Origin: Flavobacterium lipolyticum
GTDB taxonomy: Bacteria > Bacteroidota > Bacteroidia > Flavobacteriales > Flavobacteriaceae
Length of the DNA stretch: 64,000 nt
Direction of reading: 5' to 3'
Assembly (NCBI RefSeq): GCF_020905335.1
Contig: NZ_JAJJMN010000001.1
Span: 186,001 to 250,000, forward strand
Made by a program: the position numbers and the translations under genes. Shown piece by piece: positions 36,855 to 46,090 of this stretch; position 1 is the stretch's first letter; every line of letters starts with the position of its first letter. Under the pieces are notes generated by a model. That model saw only the letters and a program-made list of their open reading frames with translations, was not told the DNA's origin and did no database searches.

Positions 36855-39800
36855 ATGGTAGCAAACTATAGTCTCTTCAATTCGTTGATCCCAGGAGTTG
36901 CCATACTTGGTAATGCCCTGAAATCAATTATTACGAAGTGGTATGTCATCAATTCAGACATCATATTTTACAACAATCCTAAACTCATCATGTTAGGTTT
37001 GTCGATGATTGCCTTTCTGACCCTTCTCGTATACCAATTCTTCCGGATCAAGAGCAGAATTGGCTACTTCATCGAAAGAAAACCAGAAACAGAAACAGTA
37101 AACAGAGAGTATCATCTCTATATTTTGTTCTTTGGTATTGCATTGATTGTAATCGAAATCATCAATGAAATTTTTAAAATCAGGCCAAAGAGTTTACTTT
37201 TCGTAAATGTAAGTATTGGCTTCGCGATGCTTTTGTTTTATTTCATAATTGGAAAAATTGAATTTTTAAGAGAGCGGGTACAGTCCATATTTATTTTATC
37301 CTTCTTTGTTTATCTCTTTTATGTTGGATACAACATCGTCCATCGCACCAACGATATTATTCCTATAATTGCTTTTTTAATCTTCTTCTACTTCTCCTAC
37401 AGCATCCTAAAACCCATAAAATTATACTGGTTCTTTGTTGGATTAGTTTTTACCTTTCTGATTACAACAGTTGTTTATCAGTTAATTCCCGTAAAATCAT
37501 CCATTATCTTAATCAACTACTGCGTACTGATCTTCATTCTTAATCAGGTTAAATATGTCGTTTTACTAAACAACAGTGATAATTTCAGATTCACCAATGA
37601 AATTGTACACAAAGGAAACTCACTGACTATTGCTACAAACGAAAAAAACGAAGTCTTGTTTTGCAGTGAGACGATCACTTCTATTCTGGGATATTTACCG
37701 GACGAAGTTATGGGGGCTAAATTTTGGAAATTAACGAATGAAACAGACTATCCTGAAAACCTCAGCAATATAAGTCATGAGGAAGACAAACTCTACATCC
37801 GGAAACTAAAAAGTAAAAACGGGGAATACAAATACATACAATGGAAAGACAAAAGATTCTCTCAATGTCTGATTATTAGTATCGGCCAGGATGTTACGGA
37901 ACAAATCACGGTTCGCGATCAATACAAAAATCTGATTCAGACTGCCACAGATATCATTTTTGAAATTGATTCTGATGGTTATTTTACTTTCATCAATGAC
38001 TTTGGATTTTCGATATTAGGATATGCTGAGAACGAAATTATCGCACAGCATTATTCTAATTTCATCCATGAAAACTATCAGCGTAATGCTGTAGATTTCT
38101 ACGAAAACCTGGAAATGAATGAAAATAATTTCCCAACTATAGAGATTCCTATTCTGAAGAAAAACGGAAAAAAGCTTTGGATTTCGCAAAAGATTATTGT
38201 GCGAAAAAATGATCTAGGACAAACAATTGGCTTTGCCGGAATAGCCCGCGATATTACTGAAATTAGAAATATTGAGAACGACAAAAGAAAACGTCTCAAG
38301 AAAATCGAGTCGTATAACAATTCGATTAACAAACTCTCGACTACAGATTTTAGTCAATACAACAATTTAAATACGGTTATTGATTACATCATAAAAGAAG
38401 CCGCAATTGTAACCAAAACCAATCGGGTGAGCTTCTGGAAATGTCATAAAGACTTAATCAGCTGCAAGAATCTTTTCAGCATTGACAAACAACATCTTAA
38501 TGACAAAAATATATTGGACAAACAATCTTATCCAATTTACTTTGAAACACTTAAAAACAAAGCAATCATAAATGCCCCAGATGTTTTCAATAAACTCGAA
38601 ACATCCGAATTTCAAAAATTGTACTTTACCAAAAACCACATCAAATCGATGCTGGATGTACCTATCTTTTTAAACGGACAGCTTGTTGGAGTTGTTTGTT
38701 TTGAAAGCACCGAAGAAAAAAGAAACTGGGACAACGAGGACATCAATTACGCCCGTACCATTTCGGATGTAATCTCATTGGCAATCTCCTCACAAATGCG
38801 TTTGGAAGCTGAAAAAAAATTAGAATTCAAAAGCCAGCTATTGTCTGCACTTTCCCTGTGTACCGAGAAATTTCTGATGAGTAAATCTACTCAGGAAATG
38901 TTTCAGGAAACCTACAATTTAATTGGAAAAGCAGCCAAAGTAGACCATATGTACTACTACGAAAAAGATTTCACAACAAATACTGTAAGCCAGAAATACA
39001 AATGGTCCAGACAGGGTATTGAGCATCAGATCACAAAATTACAACGATTAACAAAAGATCAATTGCAAGAAATTTATGAGGCTGCTCAGAACAAAAAAAT
39101 CGTCAACACCCTTACCCGCAAACTCGACGATACTTTTTTTAAACAACTACTGATTGCCAATGAAATCAAATCGATTCTGATACTACCGCTGTACATCAAC
39201 GATATTTTTACCGGATTCATAGGCTTCGACGATTGCACCAAAGAACGAAAATGGTCTGAAGAAGAAATTTATATCTTTCAGGTCCTGGCAAATAACATCT
39301 CATCGGCACTGGAAAGAAACCGAAACGAAACCAAAATTCTCGAAAGTGAGGAAAAATTCAAATTAATCGCCAACAACATTCCCGGCACGGTATACTTGTC
39401 CAAATTTGATGCTTTCTCCACTAAGATATTTCTTAATGATGAAATTTTAAACCTTACCGGTTATTCCAAATCAGAATTTATTGAGAATAATTTATCCTTT
39501 TTATCTCTTATTCATCCTGATGACAAAGACGAAGTGGTCAACAACCAAATCGATAATTTACAAAGTGGAATGCCACTGCACAATGTATATCGCATCCGAC
39601 GGAAAACCGGTGAATTTATCTGGGTAGAAGAATTTGGAGACGTGATTAAAAAAGGGGATGAAATTGAATTTGTGGGTGGAATTTATTTCGACATTACCAA
39701 CAAAAAAGAAAGTGAAGATGCCATAAAAGCCAAACAGCTTGCCGAGGCAGCCAATAAATCTAAATCAGATTTCCTGGCCAATATGTCGCATGAAATCAGA

Positions 39801-40907
39801 ACTCCTTTGAATGGTATTATTGGTTTCACACATTTACTGATGAATACCGGCCTTGAAGAAATTCAGGAAAAATACATGACCACGATCAACCAATCGGCGC
39901 ATTCACTACTGGATATCATCAATGACATTCTTGACTTTTCTAAAATCGAAGCGGGAAAACTGGAACTTTTTATCGATCTATACGACATCAAAAAAGTACT
40001 CGGACAAGTTTTTGATTTAATCGTCTACGAATCCAATCAAAAAAATCTGCAGTTAGAATTAAATGTCGCACCCGATGTCCCTAAATACATCTGGACAGAT
40101 ATTGTGCGTATCAAACAAATCTTAATTAATCTGCTTTCAAATGCTGTTAAGTTTACCAACGAAGGTTCTATCAAACTTAATGTTTCAGTTCTGGAAAAAA
40201 GCAACAACAACGATTGCATAATCCGATTTTCGGTGGTGGATACCGGAATTGGAATTCTCGAAAAAAATCAGAAGAAAATCTTCAAAGCCTTTTCTCAGGA
40301 GGATAGCTCTACGACGAGAAAATTTGGAGGTACGGGATTAGGACTCACTATTTCAAATCAATTGCTCGCTTTAATGGAAAGCCGCTTACAGTTAGAAAGT
40401 AAAATCGACGTAGGAAGTAATTTTTATTTCGACCTGAACTTAAAAACTAGCAATCAAAGCATTAGCGAGAAATACAATACCGAACTTCAAACTATCGGTC
40501 TCGAACTAAATTCTGACGACCCGGTTTCAAATCAAAAAAACATTACCTTTTTGATTGTTGAAGACAACAAGGTCAACATGCTGCTTTTAAAAACCATCAT
40601 CAAAAATTTGTATAGCGGTGCCTACATACACGAATGCGAAAATGGTTACGAGGCCGTAAGTCAATTTGAAAACATCAATCCTGATTTGGTTTTCATGGAC
40701 ATTCAGATGCCTATTATGAACGGTTATGAAACCACAAGAGCTATCAGAAATACCATTACAGGAAAAGACATTCCGATCATTGCCGTGACAGCTGGTGCCG
40801 AAAAAGAGGAACGCAACAAATGCCTTTCTGCGGGAATGAATGACTACATCTCTAAGCCCATAATGAAAGGTAGTGTAGAAGAAGCTTTGGTAAAATGGTT
40901 AAAATAA
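36855..40907 (+). CDS. Hybrid sensor histidine kinase with PAS and GAF domains
   Basis: 1350 aa. An N-terminal membrane part (~residues 1-235, about seven helices), PAS (~250-350), PAS (~355-475), two GAF-like domains (~495-655 and ~665-835), a third PAS (~840-960), HisKA with the phospho-acceptor H979 in FLANMSHEIRTPLNG, an ATPase domain with FGGTGLGLTIS, and a receiver domain (~1230-1345) with D1282 in LVFMDIQMPIMNGYE. No Hpt domain and no adjacent response regulator, so phosphotransfer partners lie elsewhere. The input signal is unknown. Confidence 0.94.
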   Translation: MVANYSLFNSLIPGVAILGNALKSIITKWYVINSDIIFYNNPKLIMLGLSMIAFLTLLVYQFFRIKSRIGYFIERKPETETVNREYHLYILFFGIALIVIEIINEIFKIRPKSLLFVNVSIGFAMLLFYFIIGKIEFLRERVQSIFILSFFVYLFYVGYNIVHRTNDIIPIIAFLIFFYFSYSILKPIKLYWFFVGLVFTFLITTVVYQLIPVKSSIILINYCVLIFILNQVKYVVLLNNSDNFRFTNEIVHKGNSLTIATNEKNEVLFCSETITSILGYLPDEVMGAKFWKLTNETDYPENLSNISHEEDKLYIRKLKSKNGEYKYIQWKDKRFSQCLIISIGQDVTEQITVRDQYKNLIQTATDIIFEIDSDGYFTFINDFGFSILGYAENEIIAQHYSNFIHENYQRNAVDFYENLEMNENNFPTIEIPILKKNGKKLWISQKIIVRKNDLGQTIGFAGIARDITEIRNIENDKRKRLKKIESYNNSINKLSTTDFSQYNNLNTVIDYIIKEAAIVTKTNRVSFWKCHKDLISCKNLFSIDKQHLNDKNILDKQSYPIYFETLKNKAIINAPDVFNKLETSEFQKLYFTKNHIKSMLDVPIFLNGQLVGVVCFESTEEKRNWDNEDINYARTISDVISLAISSQMRLEAEKKLEFKSQLLSALSLCTEKFLMSKSTQEMFQETYNLIGKAAKVDHMYYYEKDFTTNTVSQKYKWSRQGIEHQITKLQRLTKDQLQEIYEAAQNKKIVNTLTRKLDDTFFKQLLIANEIKSILILPLYINDIFTGFIGFDDCTKERKWSEEEIYIFQVLANNISSALERNRNETKILESEEKFKLIANNIPGTVYLSKFDAFSTKIFLNDEILNLTGYSKSEFIENNLSFLSLIHPDDKDEVVNNQIDNLQSGMPLHNVYRIRRKTGEFIWVEEFGDVIKKGDEIEFVGGIYFDITNKKESEDAIKAKQLAEAANKSKSDFLANMSHEIRTPLNGIIGFTHLLMNTGLEEIQEKYMTTINQSAHSLLDIINDILDFSKIEAGKLELFIDLYDIKKVLGQVFDLIVYESNQKNLQLELNVAPDVPKYIWTDIVRIKQILINLLSNAVKFTNEGSIKLNVSVLEKSNNNDCIIRFSVVDTGIGILEKNQKKIFKAFSQEDSSTTRKFGGTGLGLTISNQLLALMESRLQLESKIDVGSNFYFDLNLKTSNQSISEKYNTELQTIGLELNSDDPVSNQKNITFLIVEDNKVNMLLLKTIIKNLYSGAYIHECENGYEAVSQFENINPDLVFMDIQMPIMNGYETTRAIRNTITGKDIPIIAVTAGAEKEERNKCLSAGMNDYISKPIMKGSVEEALVKWLK

Positions 40908-40998
40908 CGCAAAACTAAATTCGGCTATTACGTCATTATTCCTAAAAAAAATATAAATTCGTACAACACAAACCTTTACGAACTAAAATTCAATTACT

Positions 40999-41847
40999 AT
41001 GAAATGGAAAGGAACGCGAGAAAGCGATAATGTTGAAGACCGAAGATCAATTTCTGGCGGAAAAGTTGCCATTGGCGGTGGAGTTATCGGTATAATTATT
41101 CTATTATTAAATGTTTTTGGTGGTGAAACCGGCCAAACTGTAGGTAATGTATTAGAGCAAATGCAAGGCGGACAACAAACCACTGAAACTGCTGCCCCAT
41201 TGAGTAAAGAAGATGAAGAAATGGGACATTTCGTAAGATCTGTTCTGGCTAAAACGGAAGACACCTGGGAGAAAAAATTCGCAGCAGAAGGACTTACTTA
41301 TAAAAAACCTAAATTGGTTCTCTTTAAAGGCTCTGAACAAACTGCATGTGGTGGAGCTTCATCTGCATCCGGGCCGTTTTATTGCCCGGGAGACCAAAAA
41401 GTATATATGGATTTAGGCTTCTTTGAAGAACTAAAAACTAAATTTGGTGCCCAAGGTGGGGATTTCGCTATTGCGTACGTTATAGCACACGAAATAGGCC
41501 ATCACATACAAACACTGCTGGGAACCTCGGCAAAAATGCGACAGGCACAGGAAGGAAAAAGTGAAGCAGAAGCCAATAAACTGTCTGTAGCCCTGGAATT
41601 ACAAGCCGACTTTTATGCCGGAGTATGGGCTCATGACAACCAACAATATATAGAAGCTGGCGATATCGAAGAAGCTTTAAGTGCAGCCAACGCCGTTGGA
41701 GACGACGCCATTCAAAGCAAAATGCAGGGACAAGTGGTTCCGGATTCCTTTACTCACGGTACATCCGCACAGAGAATGTTCTGGTTCAAAAAAGGTTTCC
41801 AAACCGGAGACATCAAACAAGGTAATACCTTTGATGAAATAAGATAG
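40999..41847 (+). CDS. YpfJ-type neutral zinc metallopeptidase
   Basis: 282 aa. After a cytoplasmic start and one membrane helix (VAIGGGVIGIIILLLNVFGG) the domain shows the zinc motif AHEIGHHIQ and later LQADFYAGVWAH; GGASSASGPFYCPGDQKVYMD is also typical. The family (KPN_02809, YpfJ) is anchored in the membrane with the domain outside; substrates are unknown. A near-consensus -7 box TAAATTCG lies at 40954-40961. Confidence 0.93.
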   Translation: MKWKGTRESDNVEDRRSISGGKVAIGGGVIGIIILLLNVFGGETGQTVGNVLEQMQGGQQTTETAAPLSKEDEEMGHFVRSVLAKTEDTWEKKFAAEGLTYKKPKLVLFKGSEQTACGGASSASGPFYCPGDQKVYMDLGFFEELKTKFGAQGGDFAIAYVIAHEIGHHIQTLLGTSAKMRQAQEGKSEAEANKLSVALELQADFYAGVWAHDNQQYIEAGDIEEALSAANAVGDDAIQSKMQGQVVPDSFTHGTSAQRMFWFKKGFQTGDIKQGNTFDEIR

Positions 41848-41871
41848 TTCACAAACTAAATTATAATAAAC

Positions 41872-41908
41872 AAAAAAGCATGATTTTTTTTGAATCATGC
41901 TTTTTTTT
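41872..41908 (+). terminator. Terminator, probably working in both directions
   Basis: Stem AAAGCATGATT / AATCATGCTTT with T run on both strands. It can close the YpfJ-like gene on + and the small peptide gene on minus. Confidence 0.75.
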
Positions 41909-41990
41909 CAAAATATCAAAAAAAGTACTTTTATTAAGACAAGAGTATTTTTTTTTAATTTATAACTGTAAAACTTTATATAATCTTAAT

Positions 41991-42161
41991 TTACGTTAAA
42001 CTTTCATAAAGAGAGTCTATATGAGGAAACCCTCTTAAGTCTATAACATTTGTGCTTTGTCTTCTACCTTTCCATTTCATACCACCTACCACAGTTTTCA
42101 TTTCCTTACCAGAAAGAGTTTTTACAGAACTCAAATCCATTTTTTTAATTGTTTTTTTCAT
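41991..42161 (-). CDS. Double-glycine leader peptide, candidate RiPP/bacteriocin-type precursor
   Basis: 56 aa. The leader MKKTIKKMDLSSVKTLSGKE continues MKTVVGG and ends in Gly-Gly at residues 26-27, the cleavage site used by C39-peptidase transporters. The core is 29 residues: MKWKGRRQSTNVIDLRGFPH then IDSLYESLT, with no Cys. The leader pattern L-S-x-x-E-M-K-x-V-x-GG is typical of Bacteroidetes GG-leader peptides. A good promoter lies 77-104 bases upstream. No transporter, radical-SAM or cyclase gene is in the window, so any processing genes are elsewhere. Confidence 0.7.
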   Translation of the reverse strand: MKKTIKKMDLSSVKTLSGKEMKTVVGGMKWKGRRQSTNVIDLRGFPHIDSLYESLT

Positions 42162-42237
42162 TGGTTAAATTTTTAGTATTAATAAATCAATAATCTAACA
42201 AGAACATCTTATGACTTTACCAGATAGACTACTGTTT

Positions 42238-42265
42238 CAAATATAAGACTTTATCCTTATAACAA
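42238..42265 (-). promoter_or_regulatory. Promoter of the GG-leader peptide gene
   Basis: On the minus strand TTG (42265-42263), 17 bases, then TATATTTG (42245-42238), a complete TTG / TAnnTTTG match. The leader transcript would be about 70 bases. Confidence 0.65.
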
Positions 42266-42454
42266 TGCAATAACAATAAGTTTTTACTTAAAAAAAATAA
42301 GTACTAATATTTAAAAGTTAAATTTCAAATCAATACCCATTTTTGAGCTTGAGATTTTAAACACAAAAATCGAAAACCCAATTACAACAACAAAAAAAAG
42401 CGTGATTTCTCAATCATTCTTTTTTTGGTTAAAAACGATCCGAACTTATGTTGA

Positions 42455-42577
42455 TTATTTTGAAACCTTAAATGTTGTAGCATACTTAGCGAGTTCTCCA
42501 TAAAGATCAAAACAAACATTTTCTTGCTGTTCTGGTCTATTACCTACATAACAAATAACACAATATCCTTTTATCAT
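42455..42577 (-). CDS. Possible small ORF, 40 aa
   Basis: Starts MIKGYCVICYVGNRPEQQEN and ends LAKYATTFKVSK. A stop codon precedes the start directly. It has three Cys but no leader or signal features. It could be a gene fragment or chance; no recognisable family and no clear promoter. Confidence 0.3.
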   Translation of the reverse strand: MIKGYCVICYVGNRPEQQENVCFDLYGELAKYATTFKVSK

Positions 42578-43187
42578 TCAGAGTAATGAATATAAATAAA
42601 AACCCCTGAATCGAAATTGTCCTTTAGATTTTTTTGTAATTATTGGGGTTTATTACAAATTATTCAAATTCCAAATTTTAAATTCGATTCAGGAGAAATG
42701 CTAGGATCTACCTTACAGTGCTACCATTTTTACTTTATTAAACCATACTCTTATAGGTTAAGTACTTATTTTTTTTTACACTGTAAAGGTAGCACTGAAT
42801 TTCAACCTATTACATGATTAAAATCATAGGAGATTATTTTTTTTATTTGATCATGAAATTCTGTAGCTGATCTGCTCTTTGCTCTTCTGGACGATACTAC
42901 CCTATAACTTAAATCATAGTGCTTTACACTATGCTGTTGCTAAGGCTCTTTCAGAGCAACTACTTACTATATTACCCACAAAGCTCGAAACGGAAGCCTG
43001 AAACTTGGAATTCGGAATTTGAAACCTGAAACCTGAAACCTGAAACTTAAAACCCAAAACTCGAAACTTGAAACCCGAAACTTGAAACCCGAAACTTGAA
43101 ACTTGAAACCTAGAACCCGAAACTTCAAACCTGAAACTTCAAACCTGAATTTATCAAATCCTCAAGGCTTCGTTTTTGTATAAACAC
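42578..43187. other. Repeat- and hairpin-rich intergenic stretch
   Basis: Contains inverted repeats CCTGAATCGAA (42605-42615) / TTCGATTCAGG (42682-42692), near-perfect CTACCTTACAGTG / CACTGTAAAGGTAG (about 42709-42794), CATAGTG / CACTATG (near 42918) and GTTGCT / AGCAAC (near 42940). On the minus strand an open stretch without ATG (about 42815-42940) could be a gene remnant. No gene is supported. Confidence 0.45.
42984..43149. repeat. GAAACTTGAAACC-type array
   Basis: About fifteen 10-base units of the form GAAACYTGAAACC with small variants. An inverted array lies at 44199-44258; a short copy at 25341. Confidence 0.8.
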
Positions 43188-43217
43188 AAAAAAAGCCTTG
43201 AATTTCTTCAAGGCTTT
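43188..43217 (-). terminator. Terminator after tRNA-His
   Basis: Stem AAAGCCTTGA / TCAAGGCTTT with the T run on the minus strand. Confidence 0.7.
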
Positions 43218-43225
43218 GATTTCTG

Positions 43226-43300
43226 GGTGGCTGACCGGGTTCGAACCGGCGACCCGCGGCACCACAAACCGCTACTCTAACCAACTGAGCTACAACCACC
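43226..43300 (-). tRNA. tRNA-His (GTG)
   Basis: On the minus strand the extra G-1 is followed by acceptor GTGGTTG pairing with CAGCCAC; D arm GCTCAGTTGGTTAGAGT; anticodon stem GCGGT / GCCGC around the loop TTGTGGT, giving anticodon GTG; T arm GCCGGTTCGAACCCGGT. C73 pairs with G-1, the identity feature of tRNA-His. The CCA end is not fully encoded. Confidence 0.97.
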
Positions 43301-43383
43301 ATTTTTTTTTGCTTCTGCATTTCTGCTTAGCGAGTGCAAATATATAACTAATGTTGAGTTCTACAAAGAAAAAAATGAAAAAT

Positions 43384-44100
43384 TTACAGTAAATTTTCTA
43401 AACTATTGACAGCCAAACACCTTTCAACAGTAAAACCTTCAGCAAAATCTTTACCAACAAGCCTTCCTAAATCCTTCGCACGATAATCTAAACTTTCAAA
43501 GAAGTTTTTACTCGTAATTGGTGTAGCTGGTTCTTTTGAATTTGGGTCATAAAACTGAGTTTTATATGCCGAAACCGCTTCAACCTTTTTCTTTTCAAAA
43601 CCTGTAATATCCACTACAAAGTCCGGCACGATGTTTTTCCACTGTATATAATGGTACACCACCTTTGGTCGCCAGGCTTCCTGACGCTCTCCGTCGATCG
43701 AGGTTTCGATTTTTGCCAATCCAGACAAGAAGCAGGCATCCGAAACTAATTTACTGCCTTTCCCGTGATCAATATGGCGGTCGTCAATTGCATTACACAA
43801 TACAATCTCTGGTTTGTACTTTCGAATCATTTTAATGACCTCCAGCTGGTGTTTTTCATCATTCGTAAAAAAGCCATCACGCATGCCCAGATTTTCACGA
43901 ACCAAAACTCCTAATATCTTTGCTGCCTCTTTCGCTTCTTCATCTCTGATTTCCGCCGTACCACGCGTTCCTAACTCTCCACGTGTCAAATCGACAATAC
44001 CCACTTTTTTACCCAGTGATACTTCTTTTAAAATTGTTCCCGCGCAACCCAATTCTACATCATCAGGATGTGCACCAAATGCTAATATGTCTAGTTTCAT
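43384..44100 (-). CDS. bshB1: Bacillithiol biosynthesis deacetylase
   Basis: 238 aa from MKLDILAFGAHPDDVELGC; a frame extending to 44121 is less likely. GAHPDDVE supplies the zinc ligands, DLTRGELGTRGTAEIRDEEA is characteristic of BshB1, and DDRHIDHGKG carries the catalytic His. The enzyme removes the acetyl group from GlcNAc-malate in bacillithiol synthesis. The other bsh genes are not in the window. Confidence 0.93.
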   Translation of the reverse strand: MKLDILAFGAHPDDVELGCAGTILKEVSLGKKVGIVDLTRGELGTRGTAEIRDEEAKEAAKILGVLVRENLGMRDGFFTNDEKHQLEVIKMIRKYKPEIVLCNAIDDRHIDHGKGSKLVSDACFLSGLAKIETSIDGERQEAWRPKVVYHYIQWKNIVPDFVVDITGFEKKKVEAVSAYKTQFYDPNSKEPATPITSKNFFESLDYRAKDLGRLVGKDFAEGFTVERCLAVNSLENLL

Positions 44101-44198
44101 AATTTTTAATATCTGTTTCAAAAATCAATTTCAATTACAATACTGAAAATCAAAATTGATGTTTTGTCTATTCTCTTTACTCTATTCTCTTTTTTTTT

Positions 44199-44258
44199 GT
44201 TTCAAGTTTCAAGTTTCAGGTTTGAAGTTTCAGGTTTCAGGTTTCAAGTTTCAAGTTT
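44199..44258. repeat. Inverted GTTTCAAG array
   Basis: Units GTTTCAAGTTTCAGGTTT, the reverse complement of the array at 42984-43149; the pair encloses tRNA-His and bshB1. Confidence 0.75.
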
Positions 44259-44309
44259 AGTCGCAGTCGCAGTATATAGTCTCAGTAACTGAAAACTGCG
44301 ACTGCGACT
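44259..44309. repeat. Perfect 15-bp inverted repeat
   Basis: AGTCGCAGTCGCAGT and its reverse complement with a 21-base loop, between two repeat arrays. GC-rich compared with its surroundings. No T run follows on either strand. Confidence 0.75.
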
Positions 44310-44346
44310 GAAAACTCATAACTCATAACTCATAACTCATAACTCT
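44310..44346. repeat. 7-base ACTCATA array overlapping menF
   Basis: About four units of AACTCAT. It forms the last codons and the stop of menF on the minus strand. Confidence 0.8.
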
Positions 44347-45402
44347 CAACACTCTTTTCATTGTCATCGACTTGTTCACGCTTTCCTCCCACTCCTTTTC
44401 CGGAACGCTTTCCCTTGTAATACCACACCCCATGTAAAGAATCACCTTATTCTCCTGAATTTGCATGCTGCGTAAATTTACGTAGAAATCAGAACTGATC
44501 TCATCATGAGCAAAACTGCTGTTTAACTCCCCGAGAAATCCCGTATAAAAAGTCCTGTCGTAATTTTCATTTTCAATAATAAATGCCTTTGCCTTTTTCT
44601 TTGGCAGACCGCAAACTGCGGGTGTCGGATGCAATGTATCGATTACTTCCTCAAGCGTCGAATTCTCATTCAATACTCCCGAAATATCTGTTTTGATATG
44701 CCAGATCGATCCCGCTTTTACACTGTAAGGTTCAGATACATCCACAGAAGAAGCTACTTCACGTAATCTTTTTACAATAAAGTCAGTTACATATTGCTGC
44801 TCGTCTTTCTCCTTTTGCTGCCATAAGATATCCGTTTCCAGGGTTGCTTTTTGTGTTCCGGCCAAAGCCACTGTTTCAAAAACATTTCCGTTGGCTTTCA
44901 GCAGTCGTTCCGGTGTGGCTCCCATCCAGAAACCTATTTTTGGATGAAAAAAAACATATGAGAAAGTCGTGGGATACAATTGAATCAAGTGCTGAAAAGT
45001 AGACACAAAATCGAACTCGCTTAAAGTTACTTCTTCGCTTCTGGATAATACTACCTTTTTGAATTCGTCATTTTGAATCGCCTGAATTCCTTTTGAAACC
45101 AATGCTTCGTAGTGTAATCTGGCCTCGTTATCAATAACTGAATCTTCCATTTCAGCAGTCTCAAAAGCAATTTCCAGCTGTTCTGCTGTTAAAATTTCAG
45201 ATTCATTCTCCGGAATCAATATCAGTTGTTTTTCATCAAAAGAAGCAAAAACAAAACCTTTTTCCTTGTAATCGGAGATTTTATGCAACGTATCATTTTG
45301 CTGCAAAAGCGCAAAAATAGTGGTAGAATTCGGTTTAGAGTACATTACAAAAGGCAAACACTTTTCGTACTGTACTATAATTTTAGAAAAAAAATCATTC
45401 AT
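44323..45402 (-). CDS. menF: Isochorismate synthase
   Basis: 359 aa from MNDFFSKIIVQYEKCLPF; the longer frame lies in menI. Chorismate-binding core: KVVLSRSEEVTL, TFSYVFFHPKIGFWMGATPER, ETVALAGTQ, HPTPAVCGLPK and MGCGITRESVPEKEWEES. It converts chorismate to isochorismate for menaquinone. The last residues (MSYEL) are encoded by a 7-base repeat array. menI lies 5 bases upstream, consistent with a menaquinone operon. Confidence 0.92.
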   Translation of the reverse strand: MNDFFSKIIVQYEKCLPFVMYSKPNSTTIFALLQQNDTLHKISDYKEKGFVFASFDEKQLILIPENESEILTAEQLEIAFETAEMEDSVIDNEARLHYEALVSKGIQAIQNDEFKKVVLSRSEEVTLSEFDFVSTFQHLIQLYPTTFSYVFFHPKIGFWMGATPERLLKANGNVFETVALAGTQKATLETDILWQQKEKDEQQYVTDFIVKRLREVASSVDVSEPYSVKAGSIWHIKTDISGVLNENSTLEEVIDTLHPTPAVCGLPKKKAKAFIIENENYDRTFYTGFLGELNSSFAHDEISSDFYVNLRSMQIQENKVILYMGCGITRESVPEKEWEESVNKSMTMKRVLRVMSYEL

Positions 45403-45407
45403 ACTTC

Positions 45408-45839
45408 CTATACTGTTTTCTTTTTTTCCAAAACCATATTGGTCAGTTTGCAAAGCGAAATCAGATTTCCTTCTTCATCCGTAATCTTGATTTCCCACAA
45501 GTGAATACTTCTTCCTTTGTGAATGATTCTTGCGGTTCCAAAAACCCAGCCTTCCCGAATACTTTTCAAATGATTTGCTGAAATCTCGATTCCACGTACT
45601 TCCTGTTCTTTCATATCAATAAAAAAGAAAGACGCTGCACTACCAACACTTTCAGCCAGAGCTACTGAAGCTCCACCGTGTAACAAGCCCATTGGCTGAT
45701 GAACAGAAGGATTTACAGGCATTTTTGCAGTTAAAAAATCAGGCCCTGCATCGATATATTCTATTTTTAGCGTTTCCATCAATGTGTTTTTTGAGAACTC
45801 ATTACAGCGCGCTAAAATCTGCTCTTTTGTATAATTCAT
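45408..45839 (-). CDS. menI: Hotdog thioesterase, probable DHNA-CoA thioesterase
   Basis: 143 aa. PMGLLHGGASVALAESVGSA, the GIEISANHLKSIREGWVFG stretch and KGRSIHLWEIKITDEEGNL resemble E. coli MenI (YdiI). MenI hydrolyses 1,4-dihydroxy-2-naphthoyl-CoA in menaquinone synthesis; the active-site Glu lies in ALAES. Its place directly before menF supports the assignment, though PaaI-like relatives act on other acyl-CoAs. Confidence 0.85.
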   Translation of the reverse strand: MNYTKEQILARCNEFSKNTLMETLKIEYIDAGPDFLTAKMPVNPSVHQPMGLLHGGASVALAESVGSAASFFFIDMKEQEVRGIEISANHLKSIREGWVFGTARIIHKGRSIHLWEIKITDEEGNLISLCKLTNMVLEKKKTV

Positions 45840-45991
45840 TAAAATAGTCTTTAAAAACGTAAAATTAAAGAAAAGATGAGATACAAATTTGAAAATCCCA
45901 TTCTAAAATTAAAAATCCACTTCAAACGTGTAAGTTTTTTGTTATTTTTACAAAAACATTAATTGTTAATCTGTTGCAGAGATTTTTTTTG

Positions 45992-46080
45992 ATGCCACAG
46001 ATTACACAGATTTTCACAGATTAGAATATCTCTTCAAAGAGTAAAAAACTTTTTAGTCTTTATTAATCCGTGGCAAAAAA
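45992..46080. repeat. CACAGATT inverted-repeat element
   Basis: Left arm TGCCACAGATTACACAGATT, right arm TTAATCCGTGGCAAAAAA. It ends 10 bases before the lipoprotein start at 46091. Confidence 0.7.
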
Positions 46081-46090
46081 ACTCATTCAA

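Noticed and set aside
42617..42817. 66-codon + frame
   Set aside because: It runs through two inverted repeats and has no protein-like pattern.
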